Origin: Polystyrenella longa
GTDB lineage: Bacteria > Planctomycetota > Planctomycetia > Planctomycetales > Planctomycetaceae
NCBI RefSeq assembly: GCF_007750395.1
Contig: NZ_CP036281.1
Location: 5,293,001 to 5,357,000, forward strand
Direction: 5' to 3'
Length of the DNA: 64,000 nucleotides
The notes under the pieces were generated by a model that was given only the letters and a program-made list of their open reading frames with translations, was not told the origin of the DNA and did no database searches. A program made the position numbers and the translations under genes. Position 1 is the first letter of the stretch. Each line of letters begins with the position of its first letter. Of this stretch, positions 62,102-64,000 are shown one piece after another.

Positions 62102-64000
62102 TCACTTCTCCGCGTTAAGAAGTTCCTTAGTGAGAGCGGTGGGTTTGTCGATCCCCAGAGCATCTTTGACTCTGGTGTGCCATCTCCTTAACCCGCGATC
62201 ATTGGTAAAGGCATAGAGTCCTTCGTCCGGACCCGCCCAATCACGATGAGACAGCAATAGCTCTTCTCGGCGTTCTCCCAATTCGTTGGCTCGTTTCAAT
62301 AACATCTCCAGAGCAGCAGGGTCATCCCGACGTTCTTTCTTTACGGTCGAAAAGAAATCCATTTTCAAACCGAGGATGGCGACTTCACGATAAAGAGTTA
62401 GTAACTCCAGCATAACTCGAGTGTAGTCCTGGCCATGACGGTGGAAACGGACCCGGTCGGCGTATTCACCGGGAGGAACGTTAGCTTCTGCTGCTTTTAG
62501 ATGTTCCTCGGCGGCATCCACTGTTTCAGGGGGAATTAAACGATCCCATGCGGCGATAACGTTCGCGTAGGCGATGCCCGAAGCATCGATATGACGATCG
62601 CGAAGATGCCAGTTTTCATCCAGGGCATCGCTGTAAGTTTCAAAAAAGGCCTGCATCTCTTCTGCCACGGGACCGTAGGCCGACTCGTAGAATTCGTCCA
62701 TGAGATTCGTTTGGTCGCGGGCAGGATCCCACATCATACGAGTAAGAGCCCAATAATTCGGAGCCATTGCGGAAAAGTTTTTGCTGCCTTCGCCGTAAGC
62801 AGCAACAAACCCTTTCTCATGAGCTTCTGCCAGATTTGAAATGATCTGATTCTGATGCAGAAGATGCATATCGTGATAATAGTGATTCCCCCAGCCTTCC
62901 CGGACGACCATTTTGGCCCCCAACTTTTTCCAACTGTCGACTTTGTCGCGCCACTCATTCAGGTTTTCTGGATCACGGTGACCTGCACTTTGATAAACAA
63001 AAGAGAGATAGAGGTTAGGCTCCAGCTTTTCGATATTCACCGGTGGGCGGTTATAATAAGTGTAGGCAAACATGCCGCACCCCTTATCCGGATTTTGTTC
63101 ACGAACGCGACGCGCGACTTCGTTAGCGTAAGTAAAGATGCGATCACTCAACTGGACCGTTTTACCGTCGTAGCTCATGATTCCGGGAACATCGAGCGCT
63201 TTACAGCGTTCGCATTGGCAGAACCCTCCACCATCACTGGGAGAGATATTCATGATCTGCTGTTTGCCGTTCAAAACATATTCGACCATATGATCGATGA
63301 CTTCCGGGTTCGTCGTACACATCTGGGGCGGACGCCGTTTTCCACCAACAAGCGCAAACCATTCTGGATGCTGCTCAAAAGATTCGTCCGTTCGGAAGTC
63401 GAATGCGTCATACCAGGAGTGCCCAAATACAGCTGACCGAACCCAGCCCAGACGGTTGCGACGCGACCAGCGACGAGCCGCATCGTTATATGTTTTCGTG
63501 TGGTAAGTACTCGGATACCCCAGACCAACAGAACGAATTTCAAACGTCGGTTTTTTGCGAATATCAAATTCCGGTAGGGTTAATTCTGAGTTAATCGGAA
63601 CATGTTCACCGAATTCGCCAGGCCAAAACCAATGCACCCCAAGGTGATCATCCAATAAGGTGTAAGTCGCCAGCATGGAACCAGCGGCTGTCACATTCGA
63701 CCAGGGATTTCCCAAGCGGTCATCGCCAGCAATCACCACCCCTTGAGGGACAGTCTTCAATAACCATTCCTCTAATTTCCAGGGCGTCAATTCGACTTCT
63801 AATACATCCTCCGCGACTGATTCGCCGACGAAAAACGTTAAACCCTCCTCCGCTGGATCAAACTCGCTCCAAGAAACAATCGCAATTGATTGTTGAGTAA
63901 TCTGACCCACGTAGTTCGAAAGTTCCTCCGCCGCAGCCTTCTGAACTGCCAGGGCTTCGTCGGGAATCACGACTCGGCGATAATCGCTCAGCCGTTGAGG
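62102..64000 (-). CDS. DUF4838 glycosidase-like protein, 5' end outside the window
   Basis: At least 632 codons; the frame stays open to the right edge (PQRLSDYRRVVIPDEAL at the visible start), so the N-terminus and probably a signal peptide are missing. It has the DUF4838 layout: an alpha-glucuronidase-like N-terminal domain (LAVQKAAAEELSNYVGQIT), then a TIM-barrel-like centre with NISPSDGGGFCQCERC and YTYYNRPP, and a helical C-terminus. The family occurs widely in planctomycete carbohydrate loci; the specificity is unproven. It is convergent with the TIM-barrel gene. Because the start is outside, its operon partners are unknown. Confidence 0.88.
   Translation of the reverse strand, partial: PQRLSDYRRVVIPDEALAVQKAAAEELSNYVGQITQQSIAIVSWSEFDPAEEGLTFFVGESVAEDVLEVELTPWKLEEWLLKTVPQGVVIAGDDRLGNPWSNVTAAGSMLATYTLLDDHLGVHWFWPGEFGEHVPINSELTLPEFDIRKKPTFEIRSVGLGYPSTYHTKTYNDAARRWSRRNRLGWVRSAVFGHSWYDAFDFRTDESFEQHPEWFALVGGKRRPPQMCTTNPEVIDHMVEYVLNGKQQIMNISPSDGGGFCQCERCKALDVPGIMSYDGKTVQLSDRIFTYANEVARRVREQNPDKGCGMFAYTYYNRPPVNIEKLEPNLYLSFVYQSAGHRDPENLNEWRDKVDSWKKLGAKMVVREGWGNHYYHDMHLLHQNQIISNLAEAHEKGFVAAYGEGSKNFSAMAPNYWALTRMMWDPARDQTNLMDEFYESAYGPVAEEMQAFFETYSDALDENWHLRDRHIDASGIAYANVIAAWDRLIPPETVDAAEEHLKAAEANVPPGEYADRVRFHRHGQDYTRVMLELLTLYREVAILGLKMDFFSTVKKERRDDPAALEMLLKRANELGERREELLLSHRDWAGPDEGLYAFTNDRGLRRWHTRVKDALGIDKPTALTKELLNAEK

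Overview
The window looks like chromosomal DNA of a planctomycete (Planctomycetota, most likely Planctomycetia). The evidence is three secreted sulfatases plus a formylglycine-generating enzyme, a giant repeat protein with the LEPR-XLL-type N-terminal motif, an RPxN-repeat surface protein, kelch and FG-GAP propellers, a DUF4838 protein, and many small operons with long spacers. I see no rRNA, tRNA, CRISPR array or insertion sequence.

Layout. 0-4 kb: an MsrB-MsrA fusion, an exported dienelactone-hydrolase-like protein, a small protein of an unnamed family, and an SDR. 3.9-11.2 kb: a divergent arsenic-type locus. A MerA-like flavoprotein and a TVP38 membrane protein lie on the minus strand. A DUF547 protein, an ArsM-like methyltransferase, an ArsS-like radical SAM enzyme and a fused DUF2064-glycosyltransferase lie on the plus strand. 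Together they match predicted arsenosugar synthesis clusters. 11.4-18.3 kb: a membrane protein with a winged-helix regulator, a LacI regulator with a GH32-like enzyme, a copper-storage four-helix protein, a secreted alpha/beta hydrolase and a kelch protein.

18.3-25.1 kb: the most interesting region. It holds a retron-like operon on the minus strand in the order WGR-HEAT protein, SWIM zinc-finger protein, structured non-coding RNA, reverse transcriptase. The RNA has 26-nt terminal inverted repeats (a1/a2) and a long msd-like hairpin. The RT carries the retron signatures NAxxH, YADD and VTG, plus an unusually long charged N-terminal extension.

25.5-35.4 kb: a sulfatase locus (an FGE with its catalytic Cys pair and an export signal, a HAD phosphatase, a porin-like protein, an arylsulfatase, an NTF2-like protein and an RPxN/His-Trp-rich surface protein), closed by a strong terminator. 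35.4-44.2 kb: an SDR, a PAP2 phosphatase, a five-gene FtsX/HlyD export operon preceded by a Cys-rich secreted protein with a probably leaderless promoter, and a MarC protein. 44.2-48.4 kb: two more sulfatases. 49.3-54.3 kb: a LEPR-type protein of about seventeen 47-residue repeats, followed by TadE-like and TadG-like pilus proteins.

54.3-64 kb: a GntR-controlled carbohydrate locus. It has an FG-GAP protein, two paralogous GH32/43-like five-bladed propellers flanking the regulator, an RraA/HMG-aldolase-like protein, a GH10-like TIM-barrel protein and a DUF4838 protein that runs off the right edge. The sulfatases, FGE, porin and glycosidases suggest a life on sulfated polysaccharides (inference). 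Several start codons were moved inward from the longest open frame on the basis of Shine-Dalgarno sequences and signal peptides; each case is stated in its entry.
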